Assembly (NCBI GenBank): GCA_938028465.1
Contig: CALJAA010000100.1
Span: forward strand, 1-53,647
DNA from: an uncultured Granulosicoccaceae bacterium
GTDB lineage: Bacteria > Pseudomonadota > Gammaproteobacteria > Granulosicoccales > Granulosicoccaceae
DNA: 53,647 nt
Reading direction: 5' to 3'
Shown here: positions 5,366 through 12,703 of the stretch, in pieces
How positions within the stretch are numbered: position 1 is the stretch's first letter
How the letters are laid out: each line of letters begins with the position of its first letter
Made by a program: the position numbers and the translations under genes
Notes under the pieces: model-generated
The model's input: only the letters and a program-made list of their open reading frames with translations
The model's database searches: none
Told to the model about the DNA's origin: nothing

Positions 5366-5440
5366 TGGCAGCAACGGTTGGATACGATCCAACGATTCGG
5401 AATTCAAAGTCCCGCGTGTTTCCAACTACACCACGTTGCA
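5366..5440 (-). tRNA. tRNA-Gln(UUG)
   Basis: The acceptor TGCAACG/CGTTGCT pairs except at 1:72; a weak first pair is also seen in normal glutamine tRNA. G73 and CCA follow. The anticodon arm CGGGA-CTTTGAA-TTCCG gives UUG. The T-loop is ATCGTAT within GTTGG/CCAAC. The D-stem is GTG/CAC. Confidence 0.89.
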
Positions 5441-5472
5441 ACTTCACTTTTACTAGCTTTACAGCTAGCTTT

Positions 5473-5550
5473 TGGCTGTCGGTGTCAGGCTCGAACTGAC
5501 CTCATTTCGCGTTAACAGCGCGACGCCCTCACCCGGAGTGCTAACCGACA
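5473..5550 (-). tRNA. tRNA-Asn(GUU), first tRNA of the array
   Basis: The acceptor TGTCGGT/ACCGACA is perfect, with G73 and CCA. The anticodon arm TCGCG-CTGTTAA-CGCGA gives GUU. The T-arm is GTCAG-TTCGAGC-CTGAC. It is the most upstream tRNA in transcription order; I see no strong sigma-70 promoter in the 95 bases before it. Confidence 0.92.
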
Positions 5551-5645
5551 ATGTTGTATTAGTTAATCATTTTATTTCTCGATCTTCCTTAATTCTGTAT
5601 TTAGCTAATTTGCTGAAAACATCTTGTTTTTTAGGCCCAGAAACG

Positions 5646-5672
5646 AAAAAACCCGCTTCGAGGAGCGGGTTT
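5646..5672 (-). terminator. Rho-independent terminator
   Basis: AAACCCGCT and AGCGGGTTT form a 9-bp stem with a 6-nt loop. On the minus strand the stem runs into six T residues. It would end the short transcript from 5702-5818 before the tRNA array. On the plus strand the T-run is only three bases, so it is mainly a minus-strand terminator. Confidence 0.85.
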
Positions 5673-5701
5673 AATAAGAATCTGAATGAATTATCTAATA
5701 A

Positions 5702-5818
5702 CTAACTCTGATTAATATCCCGCTGGTGTTTTCTAAACGAAATCCACGCACACAAGAGTGCCTCCATATCGCTATGGCGGTTGGCGCTCGATTGTCTTGT
5801 GATTTGTATGTTCATCAT
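5702..5818 (-). CDS. Putative leaderless 38-aa small protein (or small RNA)
   Basis: The frame opens with two consecutive ATG codons and encodes 38 residues (MMNIQITRQ... ending RDINQS); I do not recognise it. The predicted transcription start falls at or next to the first A of the ATG, so there is no room for a ribosome binding site and translation would be leaderless. The stop codon is 30 bases before a strong terminator. The transcript also contains small hairpins (CCAT/ATGG and GCAC/GTGC), so it could be a non-coding RNA of roughly 170 nt instead. It lies on the same strand as, and just upstream of, the tRNA array. Confidence 0.45.
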   Translation of the reverse strand: MMNIQITRQSSANRHSDMEALLCAWISFRKHQRDINQS

Positions 5819-5825
5819 GGGCAGT

Positions 5826-5854
5826 ATAATAGTCTTATTAAATTTTTTCTTCAA
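5826..5854 (-). promoter_or_regulatory. Sigma-70-type promoter
   Basis: On the minus strand TTGAAG is followed by exactly 17 bases and then TATTAT. The -10 box matches five of six consensus bases and the -35 box four of six. Transcription would start near 5818-5819, immediately at the small ORF. Confidence 0.65.
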
Positions 5855-6024
5855 CAGTTATTTAGCGGTAATAGTAATTACTTAACAGTTTGTATGCCAA
5901 AGCATGCTTTAAATGCTTAGCGGCAACCAAATAGAATATTTAAGTTTATTTTTCAAAACGTAAATAGTTTTCTAAAAATACCTAACAAACTGTTTTCTAT
6001 TTTCCTATGCGGTAACCTCTACCT

Positions 6025-7461
6025 ATGACTACACCAATCAATATTCACTGGTTTCGCCAGGATCTGCGCCTTCTCGATAACCCTGCCCTAGTAGCTGCAA
6101 CGCAAGCGGGCACCGTGTTACCGATATACATATTAGATGATGTCAATTCTAAAACTGCATCCATGGGCAGCGCTAGTAGATGGTGGTTACATCACTCACT
6201 AACGGCATTGAATAAAAGCCTAAAAGGTAAATTGCGTGTGTATTCGGGCGATGCCCTTGAAGTTTTACAACAACTCACAACCGAACATACAGTAGAGTCG
6301 GTTCACTGGAACCGCTGCTACGAGCCTTGGAGAATCAAGCGAGACAAGGTTATAAAGAAAGCTTTAATCAATGCTGATATTGATGCCCAAAGCCATAAAG
6401 GCTCTTTAATGTGGGAACCGTGGGAGATTACCAAAGGTGATGGCACTCACTATAAGGTGTTCTCTCCCTATTATTATCGTGGCTGCCTCGGCAACGGAGC
6501 ACCAGTGGGGCCACCGCTGCCAAAGCCTGGGAGGCTTAAGCTTGCGGATGGTGAATTCGGCGAAATTACAATCGACGAGCTTGGCCTCTTACCCACTATT
6601 CCGTGGGATAAACAACTTGCTCAACACTGGAAGTTTGGTGAGAAGGCAGCTGCCAAGACATTAGAGACATTTGTCGAAAACGGTATTTTTGACTACAAGA
6701 GTGGCCGAAACTTTCCATCACAAGCCAACGTCTCACGTCTTTCACCGTACTTACACTTTGGCGAGCTTTCTCCAAGACAAATATGGAACCGTGCTCAGGT
6801 AGCTGGCGATGGTCCAGACGTGCAACATTTTTTTAGTGAACTCGGCTGGCGCGAATTCGCCCACACTCAGTTGTTTTACTTTCCTGCGTTACAACGTAAA
6901 AACCTACAACCTAAATTTGATAAATTTCCGTGGAAAAAAAATGCCAAACACCTACGTGCATGGCAACAAGGCATGACAGGTTATCCGATAGTCGATGCTG
7001 GTATGCGTGAATTATGGCAAACCGGTTATATGCACAACCGGGTGCGGATGATCGTTGGTTCCTTTTTAGTTAAGAACCTACTTCTACACTGGCACGATGG
7101 TGAAAAATGGTTTTGGGATTGCTTAGTCGATGCAGACCTTGCTAACAACAGTGCCGCATGGCAATGGATAGCAGGTTGTGGTGCAGATGCTGCGCCTTAC
7201 TTCCGTGTGTTTAATCCCATTACGCAGGGTGAAAAGTTTGATAAAGCCGGGGAATACACCCGCCGCTATGTACCGGAGCTAAAAGCTATGCCCGACAAGT
7301 TTCTATTTCAGCCGTGGGCAGCATCGGATGAAATTTTAGAACAAGCCGGCGTTGAGCTAGGTGTTACTTACCCTAAACCCATTGTGGATGTGAAGGCATC
7401 ACGTGAACGTGCGTTGGATGCGTTTAAGTCGCTCAAACCAGTGGAGGATGCGCAGGGATAA
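6025..7461 (+). CDS. phrB: Deoxyribodipyrimidine photolyase
   Basis: A 478-residue photolyase of the class I CPD type. It repairs UV-induced cyclobutane pyrimidine dimers in DNA with light, FADH- and an antenna cofactor. The N-terminal antenna domain starts HWFRQDLRLLDNPAL (8-22). The FAD-binding domain shows SRLSPYLHFGELSP at 237-250, ELGWREFAH at 272-280, and GYPIVDAGMREL at 319-330. The segment MHNRVRMIVGSFLVK (336-350) and the late DADLANNSAAWQW (369-381) with NPITQGEKFDKAGEY are also typical; they include tryptophans of the electron-transfer path. Length is normal. It stands alone on the plus strand, convergent with the acetyltransferase gene 10 bases away. A cryptochrome-like role cannot be excluded from sequence alone. 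Confidence 0.95.
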   Translation: MTTPINIHWFRQDLRLLDNPALVAATQAGTVLPIYILDDVNSKTASMGSASRWWLHHSLTALNKSLKGKLRVYSGDALEVLQQLTTEHTVESVHWNRCYEPWRIKRDKVIKKALINADIDAQSHKGSLMWEPWEITKGDGTHYKVFSPYYYRGCLGNGAPVGPPLPKPGRLKLADGEFGEITIDELGLLPTIPWDKQLAQHWKFGEKAAAKTLETFVENGIFDYKSGRNFPSQANVSRLSPYLHFGELSPRQIWNRAQVAGDGPDVQHFFSELGWREFAHTQLFYFPALQRKNLQPKFDKFPWKKNAKHLRAWQQGMTGYPIVDAGMRELWQTGYMHNRVRMIVGSFLVKNLLLHWHDGEKWFWDCLVDADLANNSAAWQWIAGCGADAAPYFRVFNPITQGEKFDKAGEYTRRYVPELKAMPDKFLFQPWAASDEILEQAGVELGVTYPKPIVDVKASRERALDAFKSLKPVEDAQG

Positions 7462-7471
7462 CACACACTTA

Positions 7472-7900
7472 CTACAACGTTTTTTTCATAACGGTTGCAG
7501 ATGCAGGGCACAAACTTGAAAACTGTTGTGTTTGCTCGATAGCGGCTGGCACCGCCTTACGGCTAATCACATCAAAGCCCCGAGCCTTGAAATAGTGCTC
7601 GGCGGTTTCGGTTAACAAGTAGAGCTCCTTTACATTCAGAGACTCCGCACGGCTTTTGACTTCAGAATACAAGACATCACCAAGGCCCTCACCTCTACGA
7701 GCTTTTACTACTGCAATTGACCGAAGCAAGGCAACATCGCCGTAGCGTTCCATCCCGCCAATACCAATAATCTCATCTGCGTGTTCTGCAACAATGAAGC
7801 TATCGATATGAACGTCGCAATCCTCAAACGGTAACTCCAACTCTTTCAGAATAAGTTGTATAGCTTGTAAATCAGCTTTGTTAGCAGTGCGAATATTCAT
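7472..7900 (-). CDS. GNAT acetyltransferase, ArsN2-like
   Basis: A 142-residue single-domain GNAT protein. The acetyl-CoA binding motif appears as RRGEGLGDVLYSEV around 70-83, preceded by the beta strand LLRSIAVV. The C-terminus FSSLCPASATVMKK matches the end typical of ArsN2-type acetyltransferases linked to arsenic resistance. There are no ars genes next to it, so the true substrate is open. It starts 2 bases after the stop of the monooxygenase-like gene, with which it is probably co-transcribed. Confidence 0.82.
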   Translation of the reverse strand: MNIRTANKADLQAIQLILKELELPFEDCDVHIDSFIVAEHADEIIGIGGMERYGDVALLRSIAVVKARRGEGLGDVLYSEVKSRAESLNVKELYLLTETAEHYFKARGFDVISRKAVPAAIEQTQQFSSLCPASATVMKKTL

Positions 7901-7902
7901 CT

Positions 7903-8184
7903 CTAATCCATGCCAGTGAACTTATAGTGCCGCTCAACATTAGCGGTAATTACGCCCCATTCTGAATTACGCACGCGCTCTTGATGTTTGGCAAAAGATT
8001 CTTTATCCGTGAACTCCTCGTATACAATGAAACGATTGGCGTTATCTGGATCCGGCGTGACCTCAAAGACGATACAACCTTCTTCTTGCCGTGTTAAGTC
8101 TATGTGATTAATAAGCGCGGCCTTCACAGCTTCCATATCAGCATCAGAAACAATGATATGCCCGGTAAGAGTAACTTTTGACAC
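7903..8184 (-). CDS. Antibiotic-biosynthesis-monooxygenase (ABM) domain protein
   Basis: A 93-residue protein with the ferredoxin-like ABM fold of the YgiN/LsrG group. Recognisable parts are HIIVSDADMEAVKAAL, QEEGCIVFEVTPDPDN, and RFIVYEEFTDKESFAKHQ. Members act on quinols or small signalling molecules, and many have no known substrate. It overlaps no neighbour, but the acetyltransferase gene follows 2 bases downstream, implying an operon. Confidence 0.85.
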   Translation of the reverse strand: MSKVTLTGHIIVSDADMEAVKAALINHIDLTRQEEGCIVFEVTPDPDNANRFIVYEEFTDKESFAKHQERVRNSEWGVITANVERHYKFTGMD

Positions 8185-8278
8185 TATTAGTCTCCTTTAA
8201 TCGAACCCGTTAATTTTATTTTCTAAGGATAGGGTATCTGGATTTATCCATTGAGGTAACGGGTAAAGTTAGTGGGAT

Positions 8279-9019
8279 TCAGTTTTCGTTAATAATCCGC
8301 CTTACTAAGCTGCAAAACTCTTCTGGCTTTTCTAACATCATCATGTGGCCAGTACCCTCTATAACAATCAGCTCCTTTGCTAGCTTACGCACATCGCCGG
8401 GCACATCCCAACCCGGTAGGGAATGCTCGCCTGCTACTAGATACACAGGGGTCGCCATAACCTTTTTTACAGTAGATAAATACTCATCAGAATCTGTCCC
8501 CGTAACCACGGCCTTGGCAACAGCTTGTACAGTATCAGCAGTTTGGTAAGCGAGTATTTCCCTCGCCCATAACACGCGTTGCGGTGATAGGGCAATTTGA
8601 GAATTGCTCAACCATTTTTCAGGATCGCTACACATCTGTTGATACTCGGCGTTCCAAGTTTGCGGATATTTTTGGGAGATGGATTGGCACCAAAATGCAT
8701 CTTTGATCGTAAAGTTGCCTTCAACATTGACTACTCCAGCGACTAGGTTAGGATACTGTGCGGCGAACAGGTTCACCACCGCACCACCGACGCTATGACC
8801 CAATAACCAGCTTGGGCCACTAGCTTGAGATTCAACAAACTGCCTTAGATAATCTACTTGATCTTGCAGAGTCAAATCAGTTTTAAGTGGGGAATCTCCA
8901 TAGCCATGTAAGTCAGGGCTTAGCACATTGATATCAGGCAGGTAACTTGCAGGATCAAAGAAGCTTAGTGAACCCAAAAGGCCGTGCACTAATATCAAAT
9001 CGTTGGTTTGACTCATCAC
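8279..9019 (-). CDS. Alpha/beta-fold hydrolase
   Basis: A 246-residue cytosolic hydrolase. It has LVHGLLGS as oxyanion region (14-21), the nucleophile elbow GHSVGG near residue 95, and the catalytic histidine in GTGHMMMLEKPEEF near the C-terminus. The aspartate or glutamate of the triad is probably in the LVAGEHS strand. The overall pattern is that of esterases and haloperoxidase-like hydrolases; the substrate cannot be told. The gene begins 15 bases after the stop of the small membrane protein gene, in the same direction. Confidence 0.87.
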   Translation of the reverse strand: MMSQTNDLILVHGLLGSLSFFDPASYLPDINVLSPDLHGYGDSPLKTDLTLQDQVDYLRQFVESQASGPSWLLGHSVGGAVVNLFAAQYPNLVAGVVNVEGNFTIKDAFWCQSISQKYPQTWNAEYQQMCSDPEKWLSNSQIALSPQRVLWAREILAYQTADTVQAVAKAVVTGTDSDEYLSTVKKVMATPVYLVAGEHSLPGWDVPGDVRKLAKELIVIEGTGHMMMLEKPEEFCSLVRRIINEN

Positions 9020-9033
9020 GCTGGTTCTTGCTG

Positions 9034-9438
9034 TTAGAGATTTTCAGGGCTACTGCCCCCTACAGTATCACTTATTGCAAAACGCTTATATATGCTACGC
9101 CCAATTAAGCCACCAACGACGTGCGAAGGTATCAGGTAAAAAGGCCAGTACCAAATGAAAGGGTTCTTACTCATATGAATAAAATTATGCGGAAAAAGAA
9201 AGATAAAAAAAGTAAGGCAAATAACCATACCGGCGATTGCAGATACTCGCACCTGATGGACAGGTGAGAAAAGCGCTGCAAGAAAACCACCGGCTAGCCC
9301 AGCAATACTCGGTGCCACTACTATCCATGGCATCTGCCTTGTGAACATGAGATCTAAGGCGAACAGCCCCACCCACACACTTAATGACGTACTAACGCCA
9401 AGCAAACAAGCTAGCAACATCTGTTGCTTCGGCGTCAT
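9034..9438 (-). CDS. Small multi-pass membrane protein
   Basis: I do not recognise this 134-residue protein. It has about four hydrophobic segments: near 8-30 (LACLLGVSTSLSVWVGLF), 38-57, 65-84 (a phenylalanine-rich stretch ending LFPHNF) and 97-113. Its start codon overlaps the stop of the upstream YdjM-like gene by 4 bases (9435-9438), so the two are translationally coupled and probably work together in the inner membrane. Confidence 0.7.
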   Translation of the reverse strand: MTPKQQMLLACLLGVSTSLSVWVGLFALDLMFTRQMPWIVVAPSIAGLAGGFLAALFSPVHQVRVSAIAGMVICLTFFIFLFPHNFIHMSKNPFIWYWPFYLIPSHVVGGLIGRSIYKRFAISDTVGGSSPENL

Positions 9439-9956
9439 TGCGCTTCACACCCTTGAGCCTTCCATAAGCGAGAGAATTCTCTACATCGTAAAGCGACAAC
9501 AATCGCCACGAGAATAATTAGCATCTCGATTAGAAACGTCCAATGCAAAACATAGTTCAGCATTCGCGAATCATGCACTTGTGGAATAACGAATAACTCA
9601 TAGTATTCTATCGAAAATGGATAGGCCCACAAAATGCCGCTAGCTGCAACTGAATCAAGAATCAAATGCACAATTACGCAGGAAAAAATCAAGGTTGCGT
9701 AATAAACGATTCGTTTGCTCTTAAGCCACGCCGCAACAATGAGCGCTGCTGCATAAACAACTACCCAAAAATGAGGCATGTGCGTCCAATAGGAATGATG
9801 AATGTGGGCACGCTCATCGATAAGATGGAAATAGATCATATCGAAGTCAGGCAATATGCCCGCAAGCATTGCTGTGAACACGTCAGCTCTGTCTGTTTTG
9901 AATTTGCGAGCAAACTTAACGACTAGGTACCCAGCGGGTGCATGACTGAAAAACAT
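9435..9956 (-). CDS. YdjM-like membrane-bound metal-dependent hydrolase
   Basis: A 173-residue membrane protein of the DUF457/YdjM group. The start MFFSHAPAGYLV contains the conserved early histidine. GILPDFDMIYFHL and HHSYWTHMPHFW supply the aspartates and histidines that would bind metal. Further transmembrane segments follow (VVVYAAALIVAAW, ATLIFSCVIVHLILD and LIEMLIILVAIVVAL). The biochemical activity of the family is largely inferred. It overlaps the next membrane protein gene by 4 bases. Confidence 0.82.
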   Translation of the reverse strand: MFFSHAPAGYLVVKFARKFKTDRADVFTAMLAGILPDFDMIYFHLIDERAHIHHSYWTHMPHFWVVVYAAALIVAAWLKSKRIVYYATLIFSCVIVHLILDSVAASGILWAYPFSIEYYELFVIPQVHDSRMLNYVLHWTFLIEMLIILVAIVVALRCREFSRLWKAQGCEAQ

Positions 9957-10046
9957 ATTGCGGCCTCAAATTAAGTCCGTATTCCAACACTGATTCGTGG
10001 CTTTTCTATGTTTCAAATATGATGAATTATGGTTGCTATAGCGTTT

Positions 10047-10529
10047 TCAAGTTTGTTCACTCACTTCTTCGTACAACCACACCATCCTATCCAAGAACCA
10101 CATTTTCGACAGGTAGAGTGCGGTAGCTCCATGAAGTGTTATATACACATTTAACTTCCACAGGCCAAGGCCAAGTATCAATACGCTCAGCGTTTGCAGA
10201 ATATTCAGAATGATAATGGGCGTTTTATGATGAGCTGGAATCGGATTCTCCTTGCCCTTCATATAGATTCTTTCCCCCAGTACAGCTCGGGAACCCCAAC
10301 TGCTATAGGAAGTTGGTTTTTTAAACAGAGTCGGGTTAATCACAATCCAAACAATTAATAGTGCTAAGGGCAACAAGCAGTACCACCCAATCCATACCCT
10401 AGACCAAATAGCGAGAATGATAAAAGGCAGCGTGGCAAATCTTGTCCAGATTGACCAAGGGTTAGCATGCTTTAGCCAGCTTTCATCATCGGGCAGAAAG
10501 ATTTTTAAAAGCAGTTTATTTAATTGCAT
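10047..10529 (-). CDS. DUF6653-type membrane protein
   Basis: A 160-residue protein matching what I recall of the DUF6653 family: HANPWSIWTRF, AIWSRVWIGWYCLLP, and a later WGSRAVLGER. Two hydrophobic segments lie in the first half (about 33-60) and two in the second half (about 103-122 and 128-145). The function is unknown. It starts 25 bases after the stop of a truncated GFA gene on the same strand. Confidence 0.75.
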   Translation of the reverse strand: MQLNKLLLKIFLPDDESWLKHANPWSIWTRFATLPFIILAIWSRVWIGWYCLLPLALLIVWIVINPTLFKKPTSYSSWGSRAVLGERIYMKGKENPIPAHHKTPIIILNILQTLSVLILGLGLWKLNVYITLHGATALYLSKMWFLDRMVWLYEEVSEQT

Positions 10530-10554
10530 AAGGTTTAAGTTTCAGAAGCTGCGA

Positions 10555-10743
10555 TTAATCCTTTTCAAGCCATACCCAGTTAAAATTCTCAGGCTCGAAA
10601 TCGGCATTGGTGGCAAAAGCAGCACCATGTTGGCGCCGGCACAATGAACAATCACAGTGATCAGCGTGTAGTAGCGGGCCATCGATTTCATAACGAATCT
10701 TTCCGCTCAAACACCCCACACTAATTGTGATCTTATCTTTCAC
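10555..10743 (-). pseudogene. GFA/CENP-V domain gene, truncated
   Basis: Only 62 codons are present, starting at a GTG. The N-terminal part of a GFA (glutathione-dependent formaldehyde-activating-like) domain is clear: VGCLSGKIRYEI and then HCDCSLCRRQHGAAF with the zinc-binding cysteines. Full-length members have about 130 residues and a second cysteine pair, which is missing here. The stop comes after NWVWLEKD, and only 25 bases follow before the next gene, so the 3' half has been lost. It might survive as a short zinc-binding protein, but a remnant is more likely. Confidence 0.7.
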
Positions 10744-10774
10744 TTACTTCATCCACCGCAATACTTATCAATCC

Positions 10775-12103
10775 CTAACTAGGCAAAATCGTTTCAATAG
10801 CGCCAGCCAACTTATCAACTAGCTCGTCAAACTGCTCAGGCTTTAAAATAAATGGCGGAGCCAACAGGATGTGGTCCCCCGTGGCACCATCCACGGTACC
10901 GCCCATTGGGTAGATCATTAGCCCTGCTTCAAACGCTGCTGCTTTTACTTTCGCGTTAATCTTAAGTGATGCATCTAGAGGCTCTTTGCTTTGCCGATCT
11001 TTAACAAGCTCTAGGCCTAAAAAGTACCCGCGCCCACGAACGTCCCCTACATTTGGATGATTACCAAAACGCTCTTGCAGCATCTTAAGTAGCGTGACGC
11101 CATTATTTTTAACCGATGCAATATGTTTGTGATCGTCAAGCTCTTTTAGTACCGCTAGGCTAGCGGCACACACGGTGGGGTGCGCTATGTAAGTGTGGCC
11201 ATGTTGGAAAAAGCCGCTGCCTGATTCGAATGCGTTATATACGTCATTGGTGCATAGCATCGCGCTAATCGGTTGCACACCAGCTCCTAAGCCTTTTGCC
11301 ATAGTCACGATATCCGGAACTATCTCTTCTTGTTCAAACGCAAAGAAGCTACCAGTACGCCCAGTGCCACACATGATCTCATCGAGTATCAAAAGCACAC
11401 CATAACGGTCGCAGATTTCTCTAATACGTTTGAAGTATCCGGCTTCGGCCGCAACTGCACCCAGTGTTGCGCCCACTACGGGTTCGGCAATAAACGCCAT
11501 GACACTGTCTTCACCCAGCTCAAGGATTTTTGCTTCTAGTTGATTGGCCATACGCAGGCCATAGTTTTCTGCCGTCTCGCCCTCCTTAGCCCATCGATAG
11601 TAATAACAAGGCTCGATATGGTGGATGGCTTTGGTGAGTAGCGGCTCAAAGGGTTCACGCCGCCACATATTGCCGCCAGCCGCTAAGGCTCCTAGCGTAT
11701 TGCCGTGGTAACTTTGCAATCGGGATATTACGTTTACACGTTGTGGTTGGTTTAGCTCTACAAAGTATTGCCGCGCTAGCTTAAGAGAGGCCTCTACCGC
11801 TTCACTACCCCCATTGTGAAAATAGACTCTGCCAAAATTATCAGGCGCTCGTTTGCACAGCTCTGTAGCTAATTGCTCAGCTGGCTCTGAGGTGAAAAAA
11901 CCGGTATGCGCGTAAGCAATGGTGTCGAGCTGCTTCTTCACTGCATCGACCACTACTTGATTGCTATGGCCTAGGCAGCTAACCGCTGCACCGCCACAAG
12001 CGTCTAGGTAACGTTTGCCACTCTTATCTATTACATAGGCTTCTTCGCCACGTGCTACCAGTGGTGGCAAATTGGCGGTGTGGCGTGGAAAGATGTTGGA
12101 CAT
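10775..12103 (-). CDS. Class III pyridoxal-phosphate aminotransferase
   Basis: A 442-residue aminotransferase of the omega-amino acid/acetylornithine group. The early region YVIDKSGKRYLDACGG is typical, and the phosphate-binding loop appears as HNGGSEAVEASLKLAR. The cofactor-ring aspartate lies in LLILDEIMCGTGRTG, and the Schiff-base lysine in MAKGLGAG. The short HGHTYIAHPTVCAAS segment is also conserved. The substrate pair is not predictable; beta-alanine, taurine, or diamine transamination with pyruvate are common activities in this group. It is transcribed away from the cobalamin operon and has no operon partner. Confidence 0.92.
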   Translation of the reverse strand: MSNIFPRHTANLPPLVARGEEAYVIDKSGKRYLDACGGAAVSCLGHSNQVVVDAVKKQLDTIAYAHTGFFTSEPAEQLATELCKRAPDNFGRVYFHNGGSEAVEASLKLARQYFVELNQPQRVNVISRLQSYHGNTLGALAAGGNMWRREPFEPLLTKAIHHIEPCYYYRWAKEGETAENYGLRMANQLEAKILELGEDSVMAFIAEPVVGATLGAVAAEAGYFKRIREICDRYGVLLILDEIMCGTGRTGSFFAFEQEEIVPDIVTMAKGLGAGVQPISAMLCTNDVYNAFESGSGFFQHGHTYIAHPTVCAASLAVLKELDDHKHIASVKNNGVTLLKMLQERFGNHPNVGDVRGRGYFLGLELVKDRQSKEPLDASLKINAKVKAAAFEAGLMIYPMGGTVDGATGDHILLAPPFILKPEQFDELVDKLAGAIETILPS

Positions 12104-12205
12104 GAGTTACCCCCTGATGACAGCTCAACGATAGCGCATCTATGGCAAATCGGCATTAGTAATAATGATTACCTTACAACCCTACCAACACGCAATCCGA
12201 GTTCA

Positions 12206-12369
12206 GTCGCCCTCGCGAAGGCGGGGGCTTATGTCATGTTGTGCGTGGATTTCGAAATGTGGCACCACCATTTTTCCCGGGATGACTGGTTCTTTGTACT
12301 AGGGGGCATCCGGTTATGCGTGGATCCCCGCTTTCGCGGGGATGACAGGGCTGCGCGGGGATGACAGGG
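12206..12369. repeat. Cluster of REP-like palindromes
   Basis: A degenerate forward unit (CCCTCGCGAAGGCGGGGG) is followed about 100 bases later by an inverted, nearly perfect unit (GGATCCCCGCTTTCGCGGGG) and a partial repeat of its end (GCGGGGATGACAGGG). The same family is found at 577-642 and 31591-31638. Open frames crossing this stretch are not credible genes. Confidence 0.8.
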
Positions 12370-12465
12370 GTGGTTCATCTTGTGACGCATCTGTTTCTTT
12401 TTGCGTCCTGATGAGTGTTTGATGGTTTTTAAGGCTCACATTGCGGTATGCTGCGCCCACACAGC

Positions 12466-12612
12466 ATGGTTCCGCAAGGAATAATAGGGAACGAGGTTCA
12501 ATACCTCGGCTGCCCCCGCAACTGTAAGTGAGTAAGGCTCTATATCGCCACTGGATTTTCCGGGAAGGCAGAGCCACAGCGTAATGCACTCACGAGCCAG
12601 GAGACCTGCCAG
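12466..12612 (+). promoter_or_regulatory. Cobalamin riboswitch
   Basis: The conserved core is unmistakable. ATAATAGGGAA is followed by CTCGGCTGCCCCCGCAACTG with the downstream GTAAG, then CCACTGG, TTCCGGGAAGG, and the closing GAGCCAGGAGACCTGCC. It binds adenosylcobalamin or a related corrinoid and lowers expression of the btu operon that starts at 12704. The ends given are approximate. No U-rich terminator follows, so control is probably at translation. Confidence 0.95.
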
Positions 12613-12682
12613 CTGTTAGTCATACACAACCAAACGGGGTGTTTGGTAGACGTGAGCTGCGCACATTGCACTCCCTCTCCAT

Positions 12683-12702
12683 GCCCTAGATATAACAAGG
12701 GC
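12683..12702 (+). promoter_or_regulatory. Putative ribosome-site sequestering hairpin of btuB
   Basis: GCCCT at 12683-12687 can pair with AGGGC at 12698-12702. The latter contains the AAGGG that serves as ribosome binding site for the ATG at 12704. The hairpin is a likely expression platform of the riboswitch. This is inference from base pairing only. Confidence 0.5.
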
Positions 12703-12703
12703 T

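Noticed and set aside
12080..12589. Open frames over the REP cluster and riboswitch
   Set aside because: They are explained by GC-rich repeats and structured RNA; no protein family resemblance.
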